From positions 26,525,315 through 26,589,314 of the forward strand of contig NC_045141.1 in the NCBI RefSeq assembly GCF_008831285.2: a stretch of 64,000 bases of DNA. Direction: 5' to 3'. The DNA comes from Nymphaea colorata (lineage: Eukaryota; Streptophyta; Magnoliopsida; Nymphaeales; Nymphaeaceae). The notes beneath the pieces are model-generated. The model searched no databases and was not told where the DNA came from. It was given only the letters and a program-made list of their open reading frames with translations. How positions within the stretch are numbered: the first letter of the stretch is position 1; every line of letters begins with the position of its first letter. A program made the translations under genes and the position numbers. Of this stretch, positions 11,646-22,990 are shown in pieces.

Positions 11646-13334
11646 ATGGCGGAAGAGATAGGGTTGGATCTGAACCTCTTCTCGGGGAATCATCACGCGT
11701 TGCAGTTGAAGCTCTCGACCGACGCTTCGACTTCGCTGCCGGGCCTTCGTCTTCACAACGCATCTCCACGTGCGGATCTCTCTCCAGGTACCGTCAACGG
11801 AAGAAAACCTGTGCTCGATGCTTTTCCTATTTTTTTGGCTCTTGCATCGATCCTTTTATTTGTTCCTGATCCGGAAATCTGGACTCAGGGTGCTTTTCAT
11901 GGCGGACTTCCTTATTTTGTATCGTTTTCTTCTTCTTCCACACCCCCGCCCTCCTTTTTTTTTTTCACTCTTTTGAGTTTTTACCTAATTACCTGATCCG
12001 TCATAGCAGCTAAAAAAGGGGCTGTGGCCTTTGAACGTGTCTCCGAAGAATCGGATATCGGATCCGATTCGCCTGGAGATAGGAGACCATGGAATATGAT
12101 CTCCCTGGTCGATTTGCTTGGTTTGCTATATAATCTGATCCCTGATTAGACGACTCGTTTCGGTTAAAAATTATTGGGAACCACTGTTGCATGTGGGAGC
12201 TAATATCAAAACGACGTTGTCTCGTGCAGACAGAAATCCCGGCAACTTCAGAGTGGAGACGAGACGCTTTCTTAAGGGGATCGATGTGAATCGACTGCCT
12301 GATGCCACGGACGGAGACGGCTTCGAGGAAGAGGAGGAAGAGGAAGCCGTAGCCAGAGCATCCTCGCCTGCAAGCACGGTCTCGAGCCTGAGCCTGAGCG
12401 GCAACAAGCGAGGAGGAGACAACGATCTCCTCCTGGAGGATGACAGGTCTTCTCCTAGAGGAGGCGCCGGAGGAGGAAATGGTGCCAGCGACGAGGAGGA
12501 CACCTCCAGGAAGAAGCTGAGGCTAACCAAGGACCAATCTGCCGTCTTGGAGGAGAGCTTCAAGGAGCACCCCACTCTCAATCCCGTAAGCATCATCTCC
12601 AGCCTGACCTTTCTTTGTTACCAATTTGTGAGAAGATTCTCGACGATATGATTATTTCTTCTTATACTGATGCCCTGTGGTGCTTGTTTATTCTCAGAAG
12701 CAAAAACTAGCGTTGGCCAAGCAGTTGAATCTCCGGCCCAGGCAGGTGGAAGTCTGGTTCCAGAACCGCAGAGCAAGGTATAGCTACCCCCAAAAATTTT
12801 CGCGTTCTTTGCATTTGTGTGTCACTCCATACATCTCCCACATGGTTGTGTACTTTGCCGTATTTTTACAAGGATGGCCGGTAAAAATCCGGACTTATCC
12901 TACTTTTTTGGATCTGCTGGGATATTTTACTGAAACGCCCTAGTATTTGTGGGATTAGATGTATGGGAAGTCGATTTTTGCCTTCATTAAGATCTTTGTT
13001 GAAGGGATGTAAATTGATCAACTAACTCAGACTGCCTTAACTGGTTGTTTGCAGAACCAAGTTGAAGCAGACAGAAGTGGACTGCGAATTTCTCAAGCGT
13101 TGTTGTGAGAATTTGACGGAAGAGAACCGGAGACTGCAGAGAGAGTTGCAGGAGCTCCGGGCGCTCAAGCTCTCCCCTCAATTTTACATGCCTGTCCAAG
13201 CCACCACGCTCACCATGTGCCCTTCTTGTGAGAAGCTGGCGGCCATGGCCGCCACCAACAACCATTGCCGGATCCCGCCATCCGCCATTAGCCCGATTCC
13301 AATCCGCGGCTTCGACATGCCGGCGCGTTCATGA
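11646..13334 (+). CDS. HD-Zip class II homeodomain-leucine zipper transcription factor (HAT22-like)
   Basis: A nuclear DNA-binding factor. Four exons (11646-11787, 12230-12585, 12698-12777, 13055-13334) join in phase to give 285 residues. The N-terminus carries an LxLxL repressor (EAR) motif, GLDLNL at residues 6-11. An acidic stretch and a glycine-rich linker precede the homeodomain at about 140-196 (helix 3 motif WFQNRRAR, W186). The leucine zipper follows directly, with leucines at 206, 213, 220 and 227. The redox-linked CPSCE motif of class II is at 248-252. The intron inside the ARTK codon region is typical of the class. Class II members act as repressors in shade, auxin and ABA responses. 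Several CACGTG boxes upstream would fit light control, but this is inference. HAT22-like or HOX11-like is a guess within the class. Confidence 0.95.
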
Positions 13335-14458
13335 GAGAAAGAACTGGTGTAACCGGTGGAGCCTTCCTTTTTTCTGGTTTTCCGGCCGATTGCTGTGTTT
13401 CTTTTGCCATGCGAGTGTTATCTATCAAACATAGATTAACACGTCGGTCTGAGCCTTTCTTTTCTCTCTAATTAAAGAACAAATTTGTAGCCGGATTCTT
13501 TTGTTATGAATGTAAAAATCTGTAGCTTTGTATCTGAAATTATCGGAATCAATGAATAGCTGCTTCTTTACAAAATTCTGTCCAGGCCAAGGTAGTACAG
13601 TATGATCAATAAGCTTTTTCCTTCTTTTTGAGTTAAGTTGAGGTTGAAAAACCGTAGCTTGCTTTTTACAGAAAAGAAGAAAGAGAAACTATTGAAAGAA
13701 TTTTTTAGACCATACAATTCCATCAATGAACAGATAACCCGGTTGGATTCCAAAAAAGATTTCGAAAAGTGAATCTTAGGGCTTCTCCCGGTCGGCCTTA
13801 CTGCAGAGATTCAGGAACTTTTGAAAAAATAATTGGTGCAACTACAGCCACTTCGTAAAAAAAAGGTATGAATCGTTCTGAGTAAACAGCCTTAAAGAGA
13901 AAGAGGACAGAAGTGCCCCATCTGGCACATGGGGAGACGAGCTGCAATACCCAGAAGTTCCCAAATGCGTGCTGCTTTTGGGCAAGATAAACCAGCATTG
14001 CCAATACCGAAGCCGGAGATGAGCCGTTTTTAAGTTGTTTTTTGTTAAGTTTAAATTCAAAATTCTTTTAAATATTTACTGAAAAAGAGACCGATAATTG
14101 GCAAGACCGAGTGGGTGGTTGCAGCTTTGAAAAGTTACAACTCTTCGCACGAGTGACAGAGAGAACTCTACGGCGCCGTTTCGTTTGGCATCAGGGACAG
14201 GGACACTGTTCCAGTGGGTTATAATGATATAATAATGAAATACAAGCAAAGTGTCTCTACTCCAAACAACTTTTATAAAGATGCATTAAGATTCAGACGG
14301 CTAATTGGAACTTAGCTAGTTAACTAATTAATTTAGATCACAATAATAACCCATGACCATCCTCACTACAGGACACCAGCACGACTCTTGAATAGGCTTT
14401 GCTCTTTTTTAACTTGGTTTTCACGAACTTGTATTTCATGAATCTGTATGATTTGCAT
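13335..14458. other. 3' flank of the HD-Zip II gene and spacer
   Basis: The first 200 bases are probably 3' untranslated sequence. Near 14183-14267 a short foldback is visible: GTTTGGCATCAGGGACAGGG on the left and its imperfect complement ending CTCTACTCCAAAC on the right, about 85 bases in all, which fits a tiny MITE. Nothing else is supported. Confidence 0.45.
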
Positions 14459-14594
14459 GTACCTATATAGAGGCTTGGCTACTGGGGACCGACCTACTTG
14501 TGACCAGTGTCTCCGGATTCACGAAAGGCTGACTGAGAAGGCAGGTTTAGGGTGCATCCTACCAGCACTTTCAGACACAACAAATACTGTCTGA
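14459..14594 (+). pseudogene. Inverted copy of the last ARPC5 exon
   Basis: This 136-base segment matches ARPC5 exon 4 (15670-15805, minus strand) in inverted orientation with four substitutions and no gap, so about 97% identity. The reading frame stays open to the same stop codon. Two of the four changes are silent. The other two fall in one codon and turn a conserved arginine (CILRAL) into proline (CILPAL). The splice acceptor before the exon, TTGCAG in the gene, is TTGCAT here, so the copy cannot be spliced the same way. Similarity covers the exon plus about 10 intron bases, then stops. It is most likely a non-functional fragment on its own, but it can pair with the ARPC5 transcript. Confidence 0.9.
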
Positions 14595-15669
14595 TATCAC
14601 ACTCTGATGGTTTCTCAACATTTAGTGAATCGCCTCTGGCGTTGTCCTGTCATAAGAAGGACATGCAAGGCTTGAGCCCATCCAAGAATCCAGGCCCAAG
14701 TGGCTGGGCCTACCAGAGCTTCTGTTCATGTTAAAAAAAGGAAGGGGAAAAAAAGGCGAGATGAGGGCCAGTAGTCTCCCCAGTGACTGATAGGGCGCTG
14801 GATGAACCGATGGATCATCGTGTTACACACGATCAGTGTCCCATGAGAGCATGGTAAGTGGATCATCTTTGCAGGTTAAGAAATTCACCTAGAGTTTACA
14901 AGGCAGGGTTCATTAAGCGACCTCTAGTTCCAATTGGTGACGTAAATTGTTCAGACCTGGTTTCACGATTTGTCTCGCTTCTGCTGTACTGGATTTGAAG
15001 CAATCCGATTTTGCATGTTTTCAGATTGTTCAAACCTGAGTTATATCCGTAATTGCAACTCAAGTTACCCCCTTCACCAGGGACACGAGAGATGCCAGTA
15101 TCCATTAGAAGGGTATCTGTCGAAGGACCATGGACACATTTTACATGCTGCACGCCTGCGTTGGTGTATTAGCCTAAAGACTTCGAGTGGGAGAAAGCCA
15201 AATCATCATTACATCCTTTGCTGCAAGTCTAAAGTAATGGAAAGACCACCTGTTCAAAAAAGAGGGCACCAAGGATTCTAAATAAAAGGATAAACAGAAC
15301 AGAGTACGAAAAATATCAACCTCTGGAATAGGGAAACATGATGCCCCCAACAAGTTTAGTTCTTTCCATCACCCTTGCAAATTGGAAAAAAGGGAAAAAA
15401 AATCAGCAGCCATAACTCATATACAGGATTCCAAGAACAATCCATTATCATTTTTGTGTCTCCAGACAGTCAAACAGGTGCAAAACTGGATTCAAAGTTT
15501 TATATGCTGATTATAGCTAAATTACACGCAATAGACAAGCAAGATGGCATTTGCTGGCACTACTGTAGAAAAATACTGAATCTCTTTCTCTCCTCCGACA
15601 GATCGAATCTGTGATTTCAGCAGATTGTCTGTGTGGTTTAGCCATGTATCTCCTTCCAAATGGGTAGAT
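14595..15669. other. Spacer between the inverted ARPC5 exon copies
   Basis: This 1.07 kb segment holds the 3' untranslated region of ARPC5 (leftward from 15669) and unassigned sequence. Open frames present have no recognisable domain. Confidence 0.5.
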
Positions 15670-18600
15670 TCAGACAGTATTTGTGGTGTCTGAAAGTGCA
15701 CGTAGGATGCACCCTAAACCTGCCTTCTCAGTCAACCTTTCGTGAATCCGGAGACACTGGTCACAAGTAGGTCGGTCCCCAGTAGCCAAGCCTCTATATA
15801 GGTACCTGCAAATCATGGAACATCGTTAGTGGAAAAGTTGGCTTTATCCGCTAAAGCAACTGCAAGACATAATCGGATAAATTCACCAAAAGGTTCCAAG
15901 CGCCAAAAACGACAAAATGAACATAATAATTCTTTGGTGTATATCCTTTGTAAAGGCATATTTTTGTTTACTGAAGGGTGTAGATGAGACTAGATCCAAC
16001 ATGTTCCCATTATCTTCTGGGAGTGCATGACGGCTGTCTTTACCAAGAAAGCAACTGCACTGGGACAATTAGACCAAGAAAACGGAAGAAACATAAAAGA
16101 TAAAAGGATGACTGGTGCTGCCATTTGCCTCAGATTTCACAGACACAACAACAACAAAAAGAAAGCAGTACCTACAAGCGCTCCTAAATCCCACCATTTA
16201 GAGCAAGCATTCCCACTACTAACCCAATGTATAAGCAACAAAAAGGCTGAGGGACATAGTGATGAAGAGATGCAATCCTTGCATGACTTGGATTTACGCC
16301 AAGCCCTAAATATACCATTCCAGGTTACAGTCTAAGTCATGATTCGGGTACTCACATTGGTGAGTGGCATTATTACCAATAATAATTGCTAACCTTCTAT
16401 GCATAATGGAGGTGATGCCTTCAAACATCCGAAAACAAGAAAACGAACACTTGTGAAAAAGCAACCTTGAGATTTGTCAAAAGAAAAAGTGGACTCACAG
16501 TCACCCTGCACCTACAGCCACCACTTTGATACATATGGCCCCAAAGTAGAAGCACATTTTGTGGTTTGGACACTCTCACAAGCCTTGCCTCATCAAGATT
16601 CAGTCCTAGAGGGATCAAATGTTCCATATGCATGCACTCCTGAATCTTCAGAAATCAGAAAACAATACGTTGTCATCATCAGAAGTGTGTCACTACTCCA
16701 AATTGATGATTTTGGAAAAAAAAAAAAAAGTCATAGAAATGATAATGATGAATGTAAGCCCTTGAAGGGTGCACAGAAAATACAACTAATCCAGCTATCA
16801 CTGTCTTGTTGAGGAGAACCGAGAACAAGTATATTATTACCGAGAAGAGAAAAGGAAGTTTATACCTAGGCTATTAACACATGCAAAGCAGACACGAACT
16901 TCAAAACCAGAAATTAGACAATCAGACAGACCCATGTCACTTAGGCATCCCATATGAACCTTAAAGCATTTTAAATTCATTATCTTAACTAGCCAAGAAA
17001 AAGGTTGCGCACCATGTATAAGAATCTCCTCATTATATTTGTGAGAGAGAGAGAAGGGTAAGTAACCTAAAGGAGAAGGCCAGAAAATAAGAAGGAAAAA
17101 GAAAAGGAGAGATCAACACGTTTGTATCCTTAGACATTGTGCTTATGTCACATATTATATGATACATATGAATAAAAAGGAAAAAATATAAAACAATGAG
17201 AAGCATGCAAACACAAAAACCAAAAGTAGAGAAAATACCCAATACAGAAAAGGACACACAACATCCTGCCATCCAAAGAGCCCCATCCTTAGGCGTTCAA
17301 GGGTCATTACACTCAATGAGCCTTATGAAATCTTGGTCCCTACTTCTTTATATTAAGTGAGTGCAATTTATTTGTCTATTGTCATCTTTTCTCTTGTATT
17401 TGCATAAGTTGTAGGACATGATTGACCTTCTCATTTGTTGATTGTTGCATCCATTACGATTCTTACTGTTTTTGTGAACCTTGAGAAAAATTGTGCACAA
17501 AATGGACTGGTCTGCCTGATGCTTTCGTACAACTTTCTAGGTAGAATATAAGTGACTACTATTAATTGCAATAACCATTTAGCATCACAGAGCAACTTCT
17601 CCAATGGAAATTTTCATCCAAAAATTATTATCATGTTTCAATATGGAAATTTTATATATTCTCCAATTTTTCAGTTTAAATCTTTTTTGTGCCCATTTTA
17701 TAAATTTCTGGTGTTATATCAAGTATCAACTTTTCTCCCTCCTTTCTATGTTTCTAAGAGATATTTGTTTTCAGGTCATCCAGCTATGCTTAATCTGGCA
17801 AAATAACTTATGAGTTATGTCCCAAAGTCAGCAAATTTTTAGGATAAGCTATAGGTCTCAAGGGTCTCTATTCAGATTTACTCATATGGATGATACAACG
17901 CTAATCTTGCCTCAAAGTTTTGAACTTGGGTTGTATTCCTATGTAGTACCAGACTACCAGTAGTGAATCTCAAAAAATATTTTGGAGTAATCGAACTTTG
18001 GGAGTCATATTAAGTTATTTCCATGGTGAGCTCCTATTAAGATGATAAGTTCTTGATACATTATGGGGGCATCGGCAATGTATGTTTGGATATTAAGAGT
18101 ATAAGACTATTCCAACCCCTGAGACGTGATACATGGACGACCATCACCTTCCTTTCTTATTGCTTATTTTCTTTGAATAGCAATCAAGGGTTAGGCAGCC
18201 TCCTTAAGTATGCCAGAAGCTGTGCCATGGATGACAAAAATGTCACAACCTTCAACTTGAAGATCTTTTAGGTCTGGCCCCCCCTAGCCAGGTTGAGAGA
18301 GCTCACCTTTGGCTTCTTGATGTTTTTATGCTTGCTTGCAATAGTTTTGTATTCTACATACAGCTCTTCTGTTCCTGAATAATCATGCTATACATAGCTT
18401 GCCAAATGTTAAATAACACATACAACCAAGACATAATCATGCTGCAGATAACTTGTTTAATGTTAAATAACGTACATAGATGTCTACTATCACAGACATG
18501 CACATGGATATTTGTCATGTTTGCCCATTATCTTTTTTTTTTTTGACATAGTGTGTTTGTCATATTTGTCATGTTTGCCCATTATCTTTAAATTAACAAA

Positions 18601-19891
18601 ATCACCATAAGAGCAACTAACTACTAGAAACTTTCCGGGTCAGAGAACCATCTGTTTCGGCTTCATGGTCGACACTAGAAGCTCATAATTCATGAAAACC
18701 AGTACAAAACTCTCAAGGAGGGAAAAACAGTATCACTTACTTCATTAGGATGTCATAGTATTCTACGTCTAAAGAGGAGAATAATGCATCCACATCTTTG
18801 ATGGCCATCATAGCCCGGTGCACCACTATCCAGTTTGCAGACTGCCAAGCGGAAGGAGAAGTTACATGCAGAAAACAAGGAAAAGAAAAATAAAATAGAA
18901 ACCAAACTAAAGCCATGACCATTGCAAAAGAAAATAAGGAATAAAGGAGCAACGACAGCTAATACTTGTGAATCACAGTTAAACCACCAAAGCCCAACAA
19001 GGCACCAAGGTTTAACGCACAAATTGATGGCCTTGAGGTCATTAACATAGGAGAGAGCTGGCTACCAAGTGAGAAATCAAGGGTTCGAGTTGAAATAGGC
19101 ACTTCCTCCAAAAATTAGAAGGTTACGGCTGTCTTGCCCCGCCCCTGCCAAGTATTCCTGCATCCAGGAGTCCATTACATATAGTCCTCTTGATTATACG
19201 TAAATGACCCAAATAAATTTTCAATAGCGAACCACATAGTTCAGTGGGATTATCTTCAAGCATAATTGAACCCCAAAGTCATACAGCTATCCAGCTAAGT
19301 GCGGAAACAAGTTCAAAGGCAAAACTGTAGAGATCCAAACAACCACGATATCCCAGTTAATGCATTTGACGTCAGGATTCCTCAATTCAAGCAAAAAAAA
19401 ATCCATTTAAACAGCACCATCATTGCATTGCTAAGATTCCAAACAGGACCAGGAAAAACAAATTATTCGAGCTTCGGGTCAACGTGTTTTACTTCCAAGA
19501 AATTTTCCCATGAAGGGTCTCCAGTGAACCGAATAAGCAACAGAAAGCTCATCTTCGCATATTACATGCGGAATGAACAGACCGATGCATGACGGTACAA
19601 TTGACCAAGAACCAACCTTACATCTCTCGTCCAAGGTTTTAGGTGGGGATCCTTCCAGAGCAGTTTTCAGTGCCTCCACGGGCTTCGATCTGTGAGAAAG
19701 AGAGAAAAGGAGAACGGTGATCTTCCGAGGGGGAGTTTAGGAGGAACAACTAACGAACGATGGAAATAGGGGGAGAACAAGAGGTGTGCTCACGATCTGA
19801 GCAGACGTTCGATTTGGCGCGACTTGTTTTCGATTCTCATGATGATTGCTTCCGCGTTGTCTGCTTCCATGAACTGAGGCGCTTCCGCCAT
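15670..19891 (-). CDS. ARPC5: Actin-related protein 2/3 complex subunit 5 (p16-Arc)
   Basis: The smallest subunit of the ARP2/3 complex, which nucleates branched actin filaments in the cytoplasm; the Arabidopsis gene is CROOKED. Four minus-strand exons join in phase: 19794-19891 (start MAEAPQFMEADNAEAIIMRI), 19617-19689 (VEALKTALEGSPPKTLDERC), 18741-18841 (SANWIVVHRAMMAIKDVDAL) and 15670-15805 (YLYRGLATGDRPTCDQCLRI to stop). Together they give 135 residues, the normal length for plants. The motifs match the family from end to end, so the protein looks complete. Intron 3 is unusually long (15806-18740) and contains a copied piece of the PTPMT1-like gene in antisense orientation to ARPC5. The last exon also exists as an inverted copy about 1.1 kb downstream. 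The identification rests on strong sequence recall of the family. Confidence 0.93.
17292..18563 (+). pseudogene. Copied PTPMT1-like gene fragment inside ARPC5 intron 3
   Basis: This segment matches 30894-32325, which runs from the middle of exon 2 of the PTPMT1-like gene to about 25 bases before exon 3, in the same orientation. By eye the aligned blocks are about 90-95% identical. The copied exon piece has lost one base (CAAGGG for CAAGGAG), which shifts its frame. About 150 bases present in the donor intron (roughly 31334-31490) are absent here. The end at 18530-18600 carries a short local repeat of TTTGTCATGTTTGCCCATTA. The intact gene is clearly the source. Confidence 0.92.
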
Positions 19892-20031
19892 CGAGACCCC
19901 TGGCAGCCCCTCTCACTCCCTCTCTCTCTACGCCACTCGATCTCGAACTTTTTGCGGCAGGGTAGGAACTTGGTCCGGCACTTATCAAGTCACTTGTATT
20001 TGGGTTTTGATACTTTCGTTCTTGGAGAGCG

Positions 20032-20290
20032 TCTGGATGATACACACCCACTAAGAAATGGTTTTGTGAAAATTTATTAAAAAAAATTTTTAATCAGTTT
20101 TAAAAAATTGGTAATAAGATCACCTTTTTTTAATAATCAGTTTTTAAAATTGGTAATCAGTTAAACAAGATTTTTCAAAAATTCTGTCGCCAAAACTCAT
20201 TCTTAGTATGATCAAAATGCACTTGAAATGGGTTTTTGGAAACAAAACCACCTTTAACCTACAAAAAGTGATGTTAGAATATCAACCATT
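20032..20290. mobile_element. MITE, family shared with 48394-48663
   Basis: The left end TCTGGATGATACACACCC resembles the right end of the element at 48394-48663 read in reverse (TCTGGATGGCACCCC). The internal block TTTTTGGAAACAAAACCACC with ACCTACAAAAA near its right end matches TTTTGGAAGGAAAACCATTT with ACCTCCAAAAA in the other copy. The right border and a target duplication could not be fixed. Confidence 0.45.
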
Positions 20291-21533
20291 TGATGGAAAG
20301 AAAAATATTGTATTCGAAAAACAAATGTACATGAGAAACATAGTATATTTATTACAAAAATATGTATAATATTTGTTTGTTATATTTAGAAATAGTATTT
20401 ATAATCATTATTATATGAAACAATTATACGGTGTTTTTATTACATATGTGTTGGTACATTTGTTTTACGATCAAAACGTTATTCTTGTCAAACACCTTTT
20501 TCAACCTAAACGTTCATAATGTGTATGATATACCTATAATTATGGATTTTTAAAATCAAAATACTCATTTTTAAGAAATTAAAATTATTAAACAAACATG
20601 GTATTTTATTTTCAGAATTAGGAAACTAAAGCTTGGAATTTAAATTTCATTTCAATTTGAAAAGGAATTATGGTTTTAGAATTTTCATTATTGAATCAAA
20701 ATTCCAAACCATCAAACGCTCGATACATATTCAATTTCTCTCTCTCTCTCTCTCTCGTCCGTCTTAAATCTACAGTAATTAGACAAGGGTTCAAATAAGT
20801 ACATATACCTCTAGCCATCCTACTAAACCCATAGGCTATCAGTTTTCATGCTGGTCCAGATTATCCAGCCGTTGGTATTGGATCCATTCAAGAATGTGAT
20901 CGGCACTAGGACTATAAACGGGTCGTACAGTACAAATTTCTTGGCAAGTTTGAAAAAATTCCATCCGAATTTGATCCAACTCCTGAATGTATCAATATCC
21001 CAAATATTTGCAACCATAATTAGCAAACTTCCTAAGAAAAAGCGTTCCTCAAAATCTCATTATTCAATTTTGAGATTAACAATTTGTGCGAATTTCAAAA
21101 TTGCACTTTCTTAGCACGAGGAAACATTCCGAGGCAACGATGCCTTGCTTGCTGTTCTTGCCACATTTTTTGCAGCTTTTGCATATTCGTATTTTCCTAA
21201 CAAAAATAACTTCGTTCCATCCTCTTACAGTCGATTTGAATCGAGCAATTCAACTGAATTCAGAAAATATATTAAAAAAAAAGAAAGTTATATAAAAAAA
21301 ATATAAAGATTCTTAAAAGATTTTAATAAGATTATGGCGCAAGACACTCTTGAATTGACTGTTAAATCAAATCAATTTGAAAATCAGCCGTTTAAAGTTA
21401 ATTCTAGTACCGGTGAGGTGGAACTCTAACTCAAGCATGATAAGTATTTCATCTTACCATTCATAAGAAAACCGAAGCTCCCACCCTATCTTGTATCTTT
21501 ATAAGGTGCAGGTCTACTTTTGATGCTTGGAAT

Positions 21534-21677
21534 GTTGTCTCCTTCATGTTTTAACTTTCTTAAGCATCAGTTGCTTCTTGTTTGCAGTATAAGGTAAGGG
21601 AGTTAGTTGTCTCCTTCGTGTTTTAACTTTCTTAAGCATCAGTTGCTTCTTGTTTGTAGTATAAGGGAGTTAATGTT
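21534..21677. repeat. Two-copy tandem repeat, 72-base period
   Basis: GTTGTCTCCTTC, then TTTTAACTTTCTTAAGCATC and GTTGCTTCTTGTTTG, starts at 21534 and again at 21606 with only a few substitutions. The first copy has an extra GTAAGG-like stretch near its end. Confidence 0.85.
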
Positions 21678-22990
21678 AGCAGAATTTGAAATAAAAACTA
21701 ACCCTACCAACTCCCATCCTTTCATCCTTTACTGCTTGACCTCAGTTAGGAGGACTCTAACTCAGCCTTTTTGCATCCATAAGTAGCACAAGAAAAAGTT
21801 TTAGCTTCAAAATTAGCATTAATTTTAGCATGACCTTAGCTTATCTAGTGGTTGATCTTGAAAGTCAAGGGCCCAAGGTCACTCACCAATAAAAATATTC
21901 ACATTTTTTGAGGGAGGAAAAAAGAATTATGAAGTACATATACAGACCATGTGCTTATCCAAACGCCGATTAGAAAAGGTAAAAGCCATTTCTTTTAAAT
22001 ATAAAGCAAGCCAAAGGTGAAAAAGCGCTCCACCAAACTGTTCGAACTCTCCAAAAAATAAAAGCCGGGTCAGGATCATGACGAGCTATCTTTCTGCGCA
22101 GATCTGATTCTATCATGAACTCGCGTTCATTACATCACTACATCTAAATTTAAAAGAAAAGATAAATTGTACTGTATTCACACCTCAAATTGGTATGTTT
22201 ATGACTTGGAAGCCATTAATGAGCAGACAAAAGGTCAATTGCGCATTAGTTAAAGTAGGGTACTTCATAAAGGAAGGACTCCCATTAAGTGGCCTGGTTT
22301 TTGGTGGGTTCCAGCTCGTCGTCCCCTCGAAAAGATTAAATGGCAACGTCGATCTCGTGCGAAGAGTTGCTGGTTCCACTTCCACAGATAAAGCATAATG
22401 GATCTCGAGAAATTGCCAAACAGTTTCTCCTATCTTTCTCAAGATTGGGAAGCGTGCATTGTGCTGCTTGGAATCCTTCATACCTTCAACAATACTTTAT
22501 TCCTTCCCGATGCCCGTTAAGGCTCTTGAAATCCTTCACAAGGGCCGTCGGTGAGTGGGGAATGCATATAAACTCACAATTAAGGCCAAACTTAGACTGG
22601 ATATACAGATAACACAATTGTGAAGAGACATTAAGGAATGCATTTTAAAAAATTTCACGTGGAAGCTTCTTTCACAGCGGATTTCGTTAAGATTATATCG
22701 TGTTTAGAACTTTAGAAGTCGTAATCCTCTGAAACACTGTTTACGCTTTAAGACTGTTGTGTGAGAAGGGCAACAGTTTCCTGTTTTCTATGTAAAGTTG
22801 AGGATCTGACAGAGGATTGGAATTTTGTAGTGTGATGACCACACTCAATCCTTTTGCTTTACCTTTTCCCTATCCATTTCCTTACGCATTAAGGGTTCTT
22901 CGCCTCCAAATACTTGCTCTTTCCTAGTTTCGTTGTCTTTGTTTTCTTTCGTCTGCGCCTGCAACCCAAAGGTTTAACCAGATTTCTTTC

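Larger units (their letters stand above)
19892..22990. other. AT-rich spacer between ARPC5 and the DUF761 gene
   Basis: Contains the divergent 5' flanks of the two genes. A MITE-like repeat lies at about 20032-20290, a CT run near 20738-20755, and a 72-base tandem duplication at 21534-21677. No exon is supported; the open frames lack domains. Confidence 0.55.

Noticed and set aside
12171-12596. 141-codon minus-strand frame, serine/proline rich
   Set aside because: Exact antisense shadow of HD-Zip exon 2, whose GAG/GGA codons read as S, P and L.
17552-17806. Open frame similar to one at 31164
   Set aside because: The similarity is real but comes from duplicated intron DNA; in the parent gene this is non-coding.
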